Origin: Antitrichia curtipendula
Lineage: Eukaryota; Streptophyta; Bryopsida; Hypnales; Leucodontaceae
Direction of reading: 5' to 3'
Assembly: GCA_951230915.1 (NCBI GenBank)
Contig: OX579637.1
Coordinates: forward strand, 3,038,001-3,102,000
Length of the DNA stretch: 64,000 bases
Made by a program: the position numbers and the translations under genes. A model generated the notes under the pieces. The model did not search any database, had not been told where the DNA came from, and saw nothing but the letters and a program-made list of their open reading frames with translations. Every line of letters starts with the position of its first letter. The stretch's first letter is position 1. Of this stretch, positions 46,419 through 57,790 are shown piece by piece.

Positions 46419-48077
46419 ATGGCTGGTCGCGATTTCTCGAAGAGAAAGGTTGATGATTGGTGGACAGGTGTTGGAGATGCACCAATCATGGACCCGGATG
46501 CGGAATAACCAGAGCCCGTTTCAGAGGCCGTAGCTGCAGAAGGGTCCGTAGCTGCTGTGGGGGGCGGAGAGTCTTCGGAGGGGAAAAAAAACAACGAAGG
46601 AGGCACAAGGCTACAAATCCAGAGAAGTGGCCAAGCAAGGATGGAACGCAAAAATTGCATGAAGTGGCGTTGGATTTTTTTGATCAGTATTCGATTTTGC
46701 AGTTGAACACAACATACGTCTCACATGGATTACAGGGAGTGGATGTCATTAAACAAAAGTTCCACCACATGTTCTGGACAACAATGAGCGCGGATGAGTG
46801 GCATGAAGACCGCACGAAAGAATGCTTCGATCATTGGTTGGAGTCACAAGTGCAAACGTGTATCTTCAACCTTGCCCAAGTTGCGGAAAAAATAAAAGGC
46901 TTTGAGAAGAGTGTAGTGCCCAGACAACAAGCATTGAATTTGTTGCACAAGAAGGTGTATTGGTGGCATGAAGCAGTGCGTGGATTGTCTTCAAGCAACA
47001 TCCTTTCCGCTCCGTGGTTTCAACGAAGTCAGAACTTGGCCTTTGGTCAACAAGCTGCAGGAGGAGTGGTTTTCTTTGAAAGAGGAGTGGTGGTGGTTTG
47101 TTTGTTTGGCCATAGCAAACAAGGGGGGCATGGGAGGGTGCGCAAAGTATGTGTTCAAAATTCAAAACATATTATCGAGAATATGGAATTAGCTGGGAAG
47201 TCAGCCTTGCGCGTGGATGAATTGAAGAAGTCAAGGGAGAAGTTGTCCATCGAGGCATTGGTATGTCCATGCGAGCATCCAGGGGTCATCAAATTCTTTG
47301 CTATAAATGACATGACCATGGAGTGTTATTCGCAATGGTGGAATGGCGGTACTCTCGGCGCCATGTTTACCCTTGATGAGAAGAACCAAGATCCAAATGA
47401 AATTGGGGAGTTGGCTTACAATGCAACTCCCGAAACAACGCAAGAAGCCAAACGACTTATGGCATATAGACGCAAGCGCACTGAACTTGCGTGGGCGATG
47501 ATTTGCATTGTGGATGCAGTGCAATAGTGCTCTGTATTGCACAACGACATCACACCGAAGAACATTATGCTTCATTTTTTGAATGATGATGGAAGAACCG
47601 TGTGGATTGGTCTATGTGATTGGGGAATGGGTAGCCGCATCAACGAAGAGACCCCTTCTCTTTACCAATTCAATTGTCCAAGGAAGTTTCAGGCAACCCG
47701 AGCGCAACATTGGTGGTGGCTCTTGAGTTGATGTACTTGACTGGAGAGACAGGAACTTCATCATCTCCTACTCGCAGGGTTAAGCCACCGTGTGTAGTAT
47801 ACACACGGACGGATACTCCATAGGAAAATTGGCTATGAAGGTATGGAAAAAAGATCGCGGAAATGTAGAGATGATTCCGGACCATACGGCATTTGGTACA
47901 TTTCAAACCATGTTGGGTGAATTGTGCAAGGTGGAGCCACTACAACGACGCTCGGTGATTGGAGTCGTGCAACGTCTAAGTGGTGCTCCAACGTTTTGGA
48001 CACCACCCGTGGATTGCTACCGTGAGGCCTGCAAAGAACAAGACCTTCAAGAAGAGCAGGCGCGCAATGAAGATTAG
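46419..48077 (+). pseudogene. Protein kinase-like pseudogene with HND and DWG motifs
   Basis: ATG 46419 (MAGRDFSKRK). TAA at 46506 interrupts the acidic/Ala N-terminus. The frame changes near the A8 run at about 46,586, and again near 47,690. TAG at 47525 sits just before the catalytic loop. Domain signs in order: a helical N-terminal region (about 46,650-47,000); an N-lobe strand pair EHPGVIKFFAIND; a hinge-like ECYSQWWNGGTLGAMF; the catalytic loop LHNDITPKNIMLHF (HND in place of HRD, with Asp and Asn kept); the metal-binding loop CDWGMGS (DWG in place of DFG); an APE-like segment VALELMYLTG; and subdomain IX DGYSIGKLAMKV. The C-terminus ends QARNED then TAG. No introns are apparent, so a processed or element-borne copy is possible. 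With two stops and two frameshifts it cannot make a full kinase. Confidence 0.7.
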
Positions 48078-48985
48078 ATAATAGTGTATTACCATGTAGT
48101 TGCAAAATTAGTGTTTACTTAGCACATGCGGTTATTATAGTATGGGCTTGAGGACATCCATAGCAATGTAGCACACTTTGTGGCTTCAATGCATTTAGTA
48201 CTCATTTTGGTTTATACAAAGTTATAAACCTATTTTACCTAAACATTGAGTTGTAAAAAACTTCTTGTCTTCCCTAACTTTATCATTTAAATTGAGTTTA
48301 AACAAAAATCTTATATCTTTAGTACCAAAAACTTTGAATTATATATCACTACAAGAAATTTCAATTAGTTTTGTGGAAAATTGTAATTGTCAACATTTTT
48401 GTTGCACTTCAAGCCATAAATAAGTAAAAATAGAAAAAACAATTCAAGAGATTCTAAATATTTAGTTTTTTACAAGAGGTACAAATATCATTAGAGATTT
48501 CTAGTCAGAAAAATTTTCAATTGGTTATTTTATTTTTCATGCCCAAAACTAGCAAACAACCACAAAGAAAAGCTTGAAGTCAAATTTGACTATCAAACCA
48601 AATTTATATTTTTATTGAAAATCAGCATAATGTTTTAATATTTTTCAACATACGTAAGAATTCATTTTCTATTTATGTTTTTTTTGTTCAAAAACAATAG
48701 TGCCCCGAAGGCCCAATTTTCCATAAATCACACTTAGTGAAAGTTAATCTGAAATTGCAAAGCTAGCATTCAAAAAACTAGTTTTTCCAAGTTTGAATGC
48801 TAATATCTTTCAATCTATTCGGTCAAACTTCATGAAATTTTTACCACGTGATAAAAAACATGTGAAGTATAAGATCTTTTGGTTAGATGTTGTAAAAAAC
48901 ATTTTTTTCGTTTGTTGAAGCAAATGCAAGAAAAAAGACAGTTTTGCGTTTTTTTTTGTGTAATGACTATGGGACTTTAGGGGTA
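48078..48985. other. AT-rich intergenic stretch with dispersed repeat copy b
   Basis: Low-GC DNA without a supported gene. 48,795-48,890 matches 39,950-40,065 (aatgctaat..ctttcaat..cggtcaaac). Confidence 0.5.
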
Positions 48986-48989
48986 AATA

Positions 48990-51900
48990 ATTCCATGAGA
49001 ATGAAAGGAACAAAAGTCATATTTCATATTAATGCTGATTTCAATATGCAAGGTATTGAGCCTCTAAAACCATTGCATTTGAAAACATGAAGACCCTATT
49101 GTCTTTTCAAAAACATTCAACGTCTTCCATGCCTAAGAATGCGCATAGAAGTATTTGCATTTGCTTCTTGTACTATTGGTTCATTACCACCAATTTCTTC
49201 GAGTGGACCTTGTCGAGGCACCGGCCCCCCTGTAATCACTATCTCCTGGAACCTCACCATCTTCACCTATAGTACCACCGATGGATTCACCATCATCATT
49301 GGATGTTGCACTACCACTTTCGCTGGAGGCCTCGAAATTGCGGTTTCGTTGTGGTCGAGCTATAGAAGACAACGTCCGAAGAGGTCGTTGGCCCATTGCG
49401 TCCATAATGCCATCTGGATTGGGTCCTCCTGTTTGAACTTCTCTTAAAAATGGTTGGAAAGCCGTTTCTTCCCTCCTCAGCCTTCTATGCGTTCTACTAC
49501 TCACACGTTCACTAGTAGTACCTTGTGGTTGTGGACGCTTCCCTTGATTATTGGCATGTACAGGTGGCCGCAATGAAGTCGTATTTCTAGTCGCACGCTG
49601 TGACACCATACCAGCCAATCGTATACCTATCGACGAAGTTGGTTCGTGTGGACGGACGTCGGAACTAGACGGCCTTGATGAACTTAGGATTTGTAGATTT
49701 TCCAATATTGGCATTTGCCTTTGTGCAAACGAGACTCGATTTGGAGGGGCCATATGTGCTTCTCCACCTTGAGGGGGCCCTTCTCTGCGGGTGGTCCTCA
49801 TGGGCAATGACGGTGGTACTACTACGTCTTCTTCACGTCCTCTTTGAACGTCAACACCATCTCTTTCTATTGTGGCATCAACTTGTATATCCATAGGGTC
49901 TGGACTTAGTGGTCTCGGTGCCACAACGTCCTCATTTGTATTGCCCCGACTTGGCCCAGCATTCCACGTTTGTGGCATTCGTGGTGGACTTCCTTGATGT
50001 CCCTCGTAGTCATTGTCGTTATTATCCCCCTCTTCAAAGTCAAATACGGATGCATCAATTAGAGGACGCACTCCTCCCGCCCCACGAAATCTATCAAACG
50101 GTGGCTCATTGTCGTCATTGGAACTATCATCTGAATCGTCATCATTGGGATCAGAGAGAACCGAACCACGGTCTAGACCATCAGATTCATCTATCCTGGA
50201 ATCCTCTGACATCATGTTTTCAGTATACCACCTTGTCGGATTTGCTGCAGCCCTTTCTCTAAGAGTCTTGGAATTGGTATAAATGTAAACCAATTCCTCA
50301 GCACGCTTTGATGTCAATCTATTGCGTGATTTGCTGTAGAACGAATACATGCTCCAATTGCGTTCACAGGACGATGCAGAACATACTTGCGCGAGGATCT
50401 TTCTGGCAATCGGTGCAAGTGTACGAGCACCGGCTCCGAGAAGGTCCCACTATTTGTGAGGCTGCAAATTCAAGGTGTTTACATCAGGAAGTCCACCGAA
50501 AATGCCTTGCCGATCTCTAAATGCTTGGTACTCAGACAAAGCTGAAGCAAATGTTTGATTTCCAACAGCCAATTTGCGCAAAACTCTCAATATGGCTTCT
50601 CTTGCGTCATCATCATCCTTTAGCATGTCTTCGTCAAGTAAAAAGGGATTCAATAGAGCCCCAGCGTAATGCAAATCTGTCCTGAGCATGTCCCAGTGCT
50701 TGTAGAAATCATCGGTGGCGGAAATTGCATACCTCTGCTCTAATGAAAATGGTGGATCCTCCAAAGATAAAACATGCTTTTCCACCTTTTTCATCACAAG
50801 CCATGCTTTGTCCAAGCATGGGTGCTTGCCATCAAACTCTCGAAGAGCAATCAACACGGGCTCCATTATGTGCACAAAGTTTAAACATTTCCTCCAAAAT
50901 TCATCCGTTTGCACATATTGTCGCATATCGTTAGCTTTTCTTTGCTTTTGATTGGATGCCAATCTCCGCGTATATTCATTCCACTGCAGATCGTAGACTG
51001 TCGATTCTACCGCTTCCCTCACCTCCACCAAACGTTCGATCATGAGGAACACGGTAGCAAAGCGTGTTTGAACGGGATTTTTCAAAAAGTGATTAGGAGA
51101 ATGTCGTCGAAAGATTGCAAGTGGCATGTGATGCGTTCGAATGTATTTCACAATTGACTTGGCTTTCTTGACCATACTTGTAATCCAATCTTATTTTCCC
51201 CAATCTTCAAGTAGAAGGTCAAGTGCATGTGCTGAACACCCTTGAAAATATATGTGTGAAAATCTACAAAGTAATAAAGCGCCAGCGGCCAACATGTTTG
51301 CTGCATTGTCTGTACAAACTTGTATCACATTCTGTGCCCCTACCTCGTCAATGTAATCACCCATGCAATTAGCCACGTAAGTAGCATCTTTGCATTCGCC
51401 TGTTGTGTCTATCGATCCAAGAAATACCTCTCCACTTGTACATGCCAACATGACATTCATCAATGGTCGATGTGTAATGTTGTCCCATCCATCAAAGCAT
51501 ATTGTAACGCCATACTTGTGGATTGGTGCCCTTGTCTTCTCTGCTAAAACTGCTGCCACTTCGTCTTTTGTAGATTTTATGAGCTTTGTACGAAGTACAT
51601 GGTATACTGGAGGTTTGTAGCCAACTCTCGATTCCAATGTTGATTTCACTGCATCCAGAAAAGTAGGATGCCTCACTACATTGAATGGTATATTGGCTTT
51701 GTAGAAAAACTTAGCCCACTTCTTGTTTAGTACTTGCTTGTTTGATGCGTTCATTCCTTCTTGTACAGACAGTTGCCTCATCAATCGACTGTGGGTCAAA
51801 CTAGGGTTGGGCGCCTTCGATGATTGTACTTGAGAGTTTTGCCCCCTAGTGTTTTCTCCTCCATTGTTTGCCGAGATTGAAGCATCAGGTTGTTGTTCAC

Positions 51901-52250
51901 CACGTACTACACTTGGTAGTATCGTTGATGGTGATGTCACTTCCACGTCGCGTCCAATTCCATGCGAAGTGTCCGTAGGTATATGTCCTCCACAATTAAA
52001 AAACATTACCTTCACGGCTGCATTGACTTTAGTGCACGCTCTCACTCCAAGGAGGGTGTCATTTCGTCTGTATCCCAAATGGAAAAGCAACTGTTCCTTT
52101 CGATAGCTTAGCAAAGCTTTGCAAAACTTGCAAACAACTTTTCCATCTGGCCGTAGTGTGTACTAGGGTTTCCACTGTGATCTTCCTCCACCCATTGCTC
52201 TTATCTGTCCTCTTCTACCTACCCCTGCACCAAAAAAAAGAATAGTATTC
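48990..52250 (-). mobile_element. hAT transposon copy 2, nearly full-length
   Basis: Contains the complete-length transposase gene (52195 to 49184) and about 190 bp of 3' sequence that is repeated in inverted orientation at 53,067-53,370. Sequence upstream of the ATG matches the leader of copy 1 (aggtagaagag..agcaatggg). TIRs and the 8-bp target duplication expected of hAT were not found by eye; the outer right edge may lie in the 52.2-52.45 kb AT-mixed stretch. Confidence 0.75.
49184..52195 (-). pseudogene. hAT transposase (BED, DUF659, hATC), single frame with three stops
   Basis: About 1,003 codons in one frame with no indel; stops TAG 52163-52165 (TGG in copy 1), TAA 51191-51193 and TAG 50450-50452 (TGG in copy 1). 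Residues about 10-60: BED finger DGKVVCKFC..HLGYRRNDT..C. About 100-150: MRQLSVQEGMNASNKQVLNK. About 170-310: DUF659 with TICFDGWDN, the MLACTSGEVFLGSIDTTGEC block, NVIQVCTDNAANM and FQGCSAHALDLLLEDWGK. Middle: IRTHHMPLAIFRRHSPN, TRFATVFLMIERL and HCLDKAW-like helical insertion. About 590-640: hATC WDLLGAGA..SASSCERNWSMYSF..LTSKRAEELVYIYTN. A long acidic, low-complexity C-terminal extension of about 330 residues follows. hAT transposases cut and paste their element; this copy is inactive unless stops are read through. Confidence 0.85.
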
Positions 52251-52259
52251 TTTTTGAGA

Positions 52260-52480
52260 TGTGATGTGGAAACAACACTTGTTGCTCTCACAACAAGTGC
52301 CACCACAACACACTCTTCTTGGACTTCGCTCTACCGCAATGGTTGTCCTCCAACCAAGTCAGGAAAGGCAAAATTAGCAAGGGAAAGTAAACTTGAATAG
52401 GTAGAAGTCCTTAATATACACCTTGAAGCCCTTCCTAACACCCTAAACCCAGCTAGACGGAGTGATGGCTGATGGGGTGG
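52260..52480. other. Non-coding flank of hAT copy 2
   Basis: Contains an 'acaacacttgttgctctcacaacaagtg' -like imperfect dyad at about 52,271-52,300 (acttgttg / caacaagt). No gene. Confidence 0.4.
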
Positions 52481-52489
52481 ACCCTAAAC

Positions 52490-53035
52490 CCGCAGCCTTG
52501 CCATCGAAACCGTCCAAGTGGCGACTGTCCCGTCCTGCAATATTCCGGTCCAGGGGACGGGAGGGTTTCCCGTCCAAAGGACGGAGAGGCCGTCCAAGGG
52601 ACGGATTACTGTCCTGGAGACAAGAATTCCGTCCAGAGACGGGCTCTCCGTCCAGGGGACAGCTGACCATCAAGGGGACGGCCTACCGTCCAGGGGACGG
52701 CTTACCGTCCATCAACGAACTCTCCGTCCAGAGGATAGCTTACCATCTAGCGGACGGCCACTTCGTCCACAGACGGGCTCTCCGTCCAAGAGACGAATGT
52801 CCATTTGGCGACAGAGTGACCGTCCAGGAGACGGCCCGACGCTGTTGCAAAATGGACAGACTTCATTCGCGCTCCGGATGGTTTCGTCAGTATCGGTGAC
52901 GGAGTGACCGTCCAAGAGACGGCCTGACGCCGTTGCAAAATGGACAAACTTCATCCGCGCTCCGGATGGTCCCGTCAATATCGGCGACGGGCTGGGACGC
53001 ATCAGGACGGACGCGTCATGACATCCGGACGTGAA
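52490..53035. repeat. GACGG/CCGTC palindromic minisatellite, array 3
   Basis: Units of about 19-21 bp such as CGTCCAGGGGACGGCCTAC, repeated more than 15 times with drift. Two longer direct repeats of about 85 bp near 52,805-52,890 and 52,895-52,985 share 'gttgcaaaatggaca' and 'cgcgctccggatggt'. It lies between hAT copy 2 and the inverted hAT fragment. Confidence 0.9.
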
Positions 53036-53066
53036 AAGCCCACGTCACGTCCAGATAGACAACCCT

Positions 53067-53370
53067 AATCGGTGGTACTATAGGTGAAGATGGTGAGGTT
53101 CCAGGAGATAGTGATTATAGGGTGTCTCGGCAAGGTCCACTTACCGGAGTTGGTGGTAATCAACCAACTACAGAAGAAGCAAATGCAAACATTTCTGTGT
53201 GCAATCTTAGGCATAGAAGATGTTGAGAGTTATTTTAAAGGCAATAGTGTCTTCATGTTTCCAAATGCAATGGTTTTTTACTTTTTCTGGTTTTGAGGCT
53301 CAATATTTGCATATTAATATATTATTTTCAACATTAATAAATATTTCTTTTGTTCCTTTCATTCTTGTGA
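53067..53370 (+). mobile_element. hAT 3'-end fragment (copy 3), inverted relative to copy 2
   Basis: Matches the complement of about 48,995-49,280: 'ggtggtactataggtgaaga', then 'gaggttccaggagatagtga', then 'gaagaagcaaatgcaaa'-type sequence, with small indels. It holds only the last codons and 3' flank of the transposase gene. With copy 2 it forms a long inverted repeat spaced about 3.8 kb. Confidence 0.85.
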
Positions 53371-53766
53371 AGGATACGATATTACAATTAGACGTGCTGT
53401 CAAAGACATATTACAATTAAAAACGTGCTGTCAGAGACATATTACAGCAACACAACCAAATCTCCACCAAGCCACGCTTTGATATACAAGCATTAGCACA
53501 CACCACACCATATCAGAGCTTTGATTTACGAGTACTAGCACCATTGCCAGATAGTCCTTAGAGCAAACTAGAGTGGTACTCTACAAGGCTCATCAAACAC
53601 AGAAATCCAAACAAGCCCAAATATTCAGAAAAAGCTTCAGACATGAAGGTAATAACAACTTTTAATTGAGCTTATATACCCACGGTTATACCATAAATTT
53701 GAATATGTATATTCCTTCAAGCTTTAAAGCTTTGCGTTTGCAGTCTAAAAAGATGGATCACCTCAA
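53371..53766. other. Non-coding
   Basis: Short duplication 'acgtgctgtcaaagacatattacaattaa' / 'acgtgctgtcagagacatattacagcaa' near 53,391-53,445. No gene. Confidence 0.4.
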
Positions 53767-54231
53767 CTATGCCGAATAGATAATGTGAGTAATTCTCCAA
53801 AAGGACAAATCTCCTTTGAAAGCCCAAAATGCCTTTCCAAAGAAAAAGGAAGTTAGAGATATGGTAGCTGCAAAGAGAAAGAGAGTGCAAAGAGAGAAGG
53901 GGAATAAAGAGCCACAAGAATGACGTGGGCTGCGGCACGTCGAGGGCTGGCAATCGTCAGCGATTTGTCCCCAATTAGCACAATTGTCCGTGATTCCATC
54001 AACCCTCCTTCTCCGTTCAATCAGTTTGGACTCTAAGAACCCATTGGATAAACGAACACATTCCAAAATGTCGTCACTCACAACATTCATTACACGGTCA
54101 TACCAGTCGCCAGCTTCACATTGATCTTGCGGACGGAAGCTTCCACAACTCTTATTCTCTTTATTGCTCTTGTTGGCGCCATCCTTCTTCAGAATTTCTG
54201 CTTTGGAATTTTTTTGGAAAGGTCTCATCAT
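53767..54231 (-). CDS. Hypothetical protein, 154 aa
   Basis: Not recognised. ATG at 54231 (MMRPFQKN). The N-terminal two thirds is polar and charged (NKSNKENKSC, GDWYDRVMNVVSDDILECVR, KLIERRRRVDGIT) and looks coding; the last third is hydrophobic and aromatic-rich (LFPFSLCTLFLFAATISLTSFFF) and may be a transmembrane segment or non-coding read-through. No neighbour on the same strand to link it to. It may be a fragment of an element gene. Confidence 0.25.
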   Translation of the reverse strand: MMRPFQKNSKAEILKKDGANKSNKENKSCGSFRPQDQCEAGDWYDRVMNVVSDDILECVRLSNGFLESKLIERRRRVDGITDNCANWGQIADDCQPSTCRSPRHSCGSLFPFSLCTLFLFAATISLTSFFFGKAFWAFKGDLSFWRITHIIYSA

Positions 54232-55010
54232 TCACATTTGAGCAAATTGAGAATCAAATTCAATTTTGCATGCCAGCAAAGGAAAGTGTAAAGAGCAAAT
54301 GTACTCTTTGCATCATATCTAAATCCCAAACCAAGAAGGAGAATCCCTTCACTTGAAGAAGGCCAATATGATACTTTACAAAGAAATTTGGAGACAACAA
54401 CGCCGTAAAGAACACCATCTCTTTCAACTTATCAATGTATTGGGCCAAGTACCAATCTGATAAAAGCCAAAGGTATCAAATACCTACATAGGGCTGAATA
54501 TCAACTCCTTTTTCCTAATTTGAGGTAATTGTTTGAGCACCACCTTGTGCAAGACAGTTGTTTGAGCACCACAGTCGTTCCCTCCACTTACCTTCATTTC
54601 TTGTGTGGAGAAGCAATTGCATCAATGTGGTTGCAGTGTAGAGAAAAAATAATTGGTGAGGGATATAATTAGCGTAAACACAAAAGCACAGTGTCGTGCT
54701 ACAGATGCAGACACTATGTAAAAATATATATATTTAGGTTCTTTAAATGAGTTTGATATTTATAAAATAGTGAAGAAAAAAGACATCATTGGGAGTGGCT
54801 TCAAGATGACGCTTTACACTATCGTGATAGACAAAGTATAAAGAGAAGAGTTTGCTTATGAGCTTCATTGTATTTAATGTTATTGTTCCTGAATTTTCAT
54901 TTAAGTCATACTATGTTGAACTAGAGGGTATTTTTTGAGTCTCAAGATGAAGAATCTCAACCGGAGCTGAGCTTGAATTTCCTTTATCGCAACTGCCGAA
55001 CCAACCTCAA
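54232..55010. other. Non-coding, AT-rich
   Basis: Contains a duplicated 'gtttgagcaccac' near 54,530 and 54,560. No supported gene. Confidence 0.4.
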
Positions 55011-55139
55011 CTGTCGTTGGGTCTTCCATTGTTGCATGGGCGTTCACAAGATGAAGCTGGACCATCTCAACCACCGAAGCAACCTTGTATGGGAAAACGA
55101 TGGCAAGGAAATCTTCAACATGACGCTTGGGCATTGGTG

Positions 55140-55370
55140 ATCTTGTTGCAGGTTGAATGCGTTGAGTCTAACAGTCGTGAAGTACCATTTGAAGACTGTT
55201 TCAAAGGTTTAAACATCAATCAGTATTATTGCATGGTCAAGCCTATTGAGGGAAGTCGTGGTCATCAACCATGGTTGGAAGGACCAATAAATTCTTTAAC
55301 TAAGGCGGATCGTGCCGATTATATTGCTGCCACTATTAAACGCATTCTCAAGTTCTTGCAGATGGAGTGA
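55140..55370 (+). pseudogene. C-terminal coding fragment, unrecognised
   Basis: The stretch ESNSREVPFEDCFKGLNINQ then YYCMVKPIEGSRGHQPWLEG ending in FLQME before TGA has protein-like composition and an upstream AG that could be an acceptor (TTGCAG at about 55,152). Nothing around it completes a gene, so it is probably the last exon of a decayed gene. Confidence 0.3.
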
Positions 55371-55854
55371 TATTTCGTTTAGAATTCTATTTTTTTAACT
55401 TCTATTAGACATATGCTAATTTTTAGTTCTTTATTTTATACTTAGAATATGTTTTATAAATTAAATTTGTGTTTATGAAGTTGTACGAGGAAAATATTGA
55501 AATAGTTATCATCTAAATACTTTGAGGTGAATTATCTTCTAACTAGGGATCTGGAATTAGTCTATTGGTCAAAATTCACAACCAATGGAGATTAGGGGAG
55601 CCACATGGTTCAAACATGGGCTGAAATCCACTTGACTTGTGTGGTTTAGATAGAAGATAAGGTGGAGGAAAAGGGGAACACTATTCATCTTCTCTCTTGT
55701 TGTTGTTGATAAGGCTTGAATGTTTGAAGAGCCATAGTGTGATGTATATTAAGAAGTTTGAAATGAAATTGAGAGGAATTGTATATCATGATGTTGTGCT
55801 TCCAAAAAGTTCTCTCATGCTTGAATTGAAGTTGTCAATTGAGATTTGTGCTAG

Positions 55855-56215
55855 TTTGAGTGGAAGAAGGTCTGCTGCCTTCCACGATAAGGGACAAAGA
55901 CTTCGACCGACCATAGAAGACGGAAAGTTCTTTATTTTGCAATGAGAATTTTAGGGTTTGGAGTAAATATTGTTAGCTTTCTAAGAAGCTATCATTCGCT
56001 CTATTTGAAGTATTTCTGAGAGAGTTGTGTATGTTGAAATGAAGAAAGGTTTGCTGCCCTCAATTTTAGAGGCCGAAACTTTGGGTGGCCATAGATATTA
56101 GAGAAAGTACTAGAATGACTTGAGATTTGAAGTAAAGGTAGAGATTTTTGTTAGCTTTCCAAAAAGCTATCACTCATCTCATTTGGAGTTGTGAAGCATT
56201 GGTGGTACTCAATTG
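55855..56215 (+). repeat. ~180-bp tandem duplication
   Basis: Two diverged copies share 'gaagaa.ggt.tgctgcc', 'ttgttagctttc..a.aagctatca' and 'atttg.agt'. First copy about 55,855-56,030, second about 56,035-56,215. The shared 'agcttt..aagct' pair is a small dyad. Confidence 0.65.
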
Positions 56216-57590
56216 AAAGAAGAGTTGGAGTTGGAGTTGAAGACTTGTGTGTTGTGGCTTGTAACTTGTGACTTCTTATAAATTTTGTTGTTTAGGGCGG
56301 CATAGGTAAAACCATTGCTTAGCCTTTTTTGTGTTGTGGATACAACAAAGTGGGATTGATCACCTACATGGTTGTACTTTTTTGTTGTTTTCATTGGTGA
56401 GGCATAATTGTTGATCACCGTGGGTTTGAAATTTAGGATTCAATTCCTTGGATGGCTCAACTCGTGGTCTGGCCATCCCGTTTTACCTGTTCGAAGATTG
56501 TGGTTTCTTATTACCTACTTTAACATTTAAATCCAATTAGAACCACTACATGATAGGCCAACGGAGAGCAGTTTGAAGATTCGACAATCGAGTTTGAAGA
56601 ATCTACACGACTACAATATCACTACTTCCTAAGCCATTTCTAGTTGTAGCCAGAACCCCCGTGATTTCGTGAGGCAAACCGCTCTCAACACGACAGCGGT
56701 AGGGAATAAACAATTAGGTAGCAAGGGCAAAAGTGCTTGGTATGTAAGAGAAGAGGATCCAAAGCAGTGAGGAGGGACGAGGAACAATTTTCTTCAAGTA
56801 TGTGCCAACAACAATTGTATAGAAGTCAGCATGGCTATTGCCAAAAATAATTACAATTTTAAAACAATTTGATTTTACAACTTCTAAACCTTGACATAGG
56901 TTTGACGCAAGTTGGTAAAAGATTGGGTTTTGGCCATATTGGGTATCATTAAGGCTATATTAGGTGTACCTACTAATTTCCCATTAAACCTTTCTAGGTT
57001 AATTTAAGACCAAATGTGTTGTTTCATAGATCATAATCAAATTTAGTCTAGTTATTTTTTAATCTGTAATGGATGAGGTTAATGTTTGCTTTAGGTGGCA
57101 TTAAAGTTGGTCATGGCCCCACCTACAGGCTGTAATGGTGCTCCAAGGCTAAATGCTTAGAAATTAATAACTAAATTTAGAGACATCTGAAAATTATTTT
57201 CTCAATGTTTAATACATTATTTCATAATTGTCCATCACTGAAAATTCCTTTCTAATTTTTTAGACAAATGGAATATAGTCCACCTCCCATGTAGCCTGTA
57301 ATAGGCTGTTTTACTTTAGTGGCTTTAAAGAACAACCTTTTGAACTAAAGATCTATGTAATCAAGACATTTTTCAAAAGAATTGTTGAACATTTATACTT
57401 GATTAAGTTTATAGCTTAAGTGTTGAACATGCCTAAAACTCTGATTACTTTCTATATCTATATGTTGATTTATAAGAGCTGATGTGATACTTGCAAGATT
57501 GTTGTTTAGTTGCTATATTTTGATTTGGCTAACAAGGTGCTGCAGGAGGAATATGACATTGTCACAATCTACTACCACCTTGTCTCAAGT
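56216..57590. other. AT-rich gene-free stretch
   Basis: No supported gene. Two related segments around 57,100-57,200 and 57,270-57,310 ('cccacctacaggctgtaat' and 'ccacctcccatgtagcctgtaat') suggest an old duplication. Confidence 0.4.
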
Positions 57591-57609
57591 TTTTGATGTT
57601 GATGAGGTT

Positions 57610-57790
57610 TATTTACAATGTTCAACAATTCTTTTCAAAATTTACAATTGTTGAACATCTTTTGTAAATTCATTAAACATCTTTTGTAAATTTATTGAAC
57701 ATCTTTTGAAAATTTATAATTGTTGAACAATTCTCTTGAAAATTTACAATGTTCAACAATTCCTTTGAATATTTACAATTTAATGTCTTA
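57610..57790. repeat. ~30-45-bp degenerate repeat built on 'aaatttacaattgttgaaca'-type units
   Basis: At least five units combining TTGTTGAACAT/ATGTTCAACAA with TTTGTAAAT or TTGAAAATTTA in both orientations, so the tract is also self-complementary. Confidence 0.75.

Noticed and set aside
55697..55945. 82-residue plus-strand frame
   Set aside because: Overlaps the 180-bp tandem duplication, and the second copy does not keep the frame.
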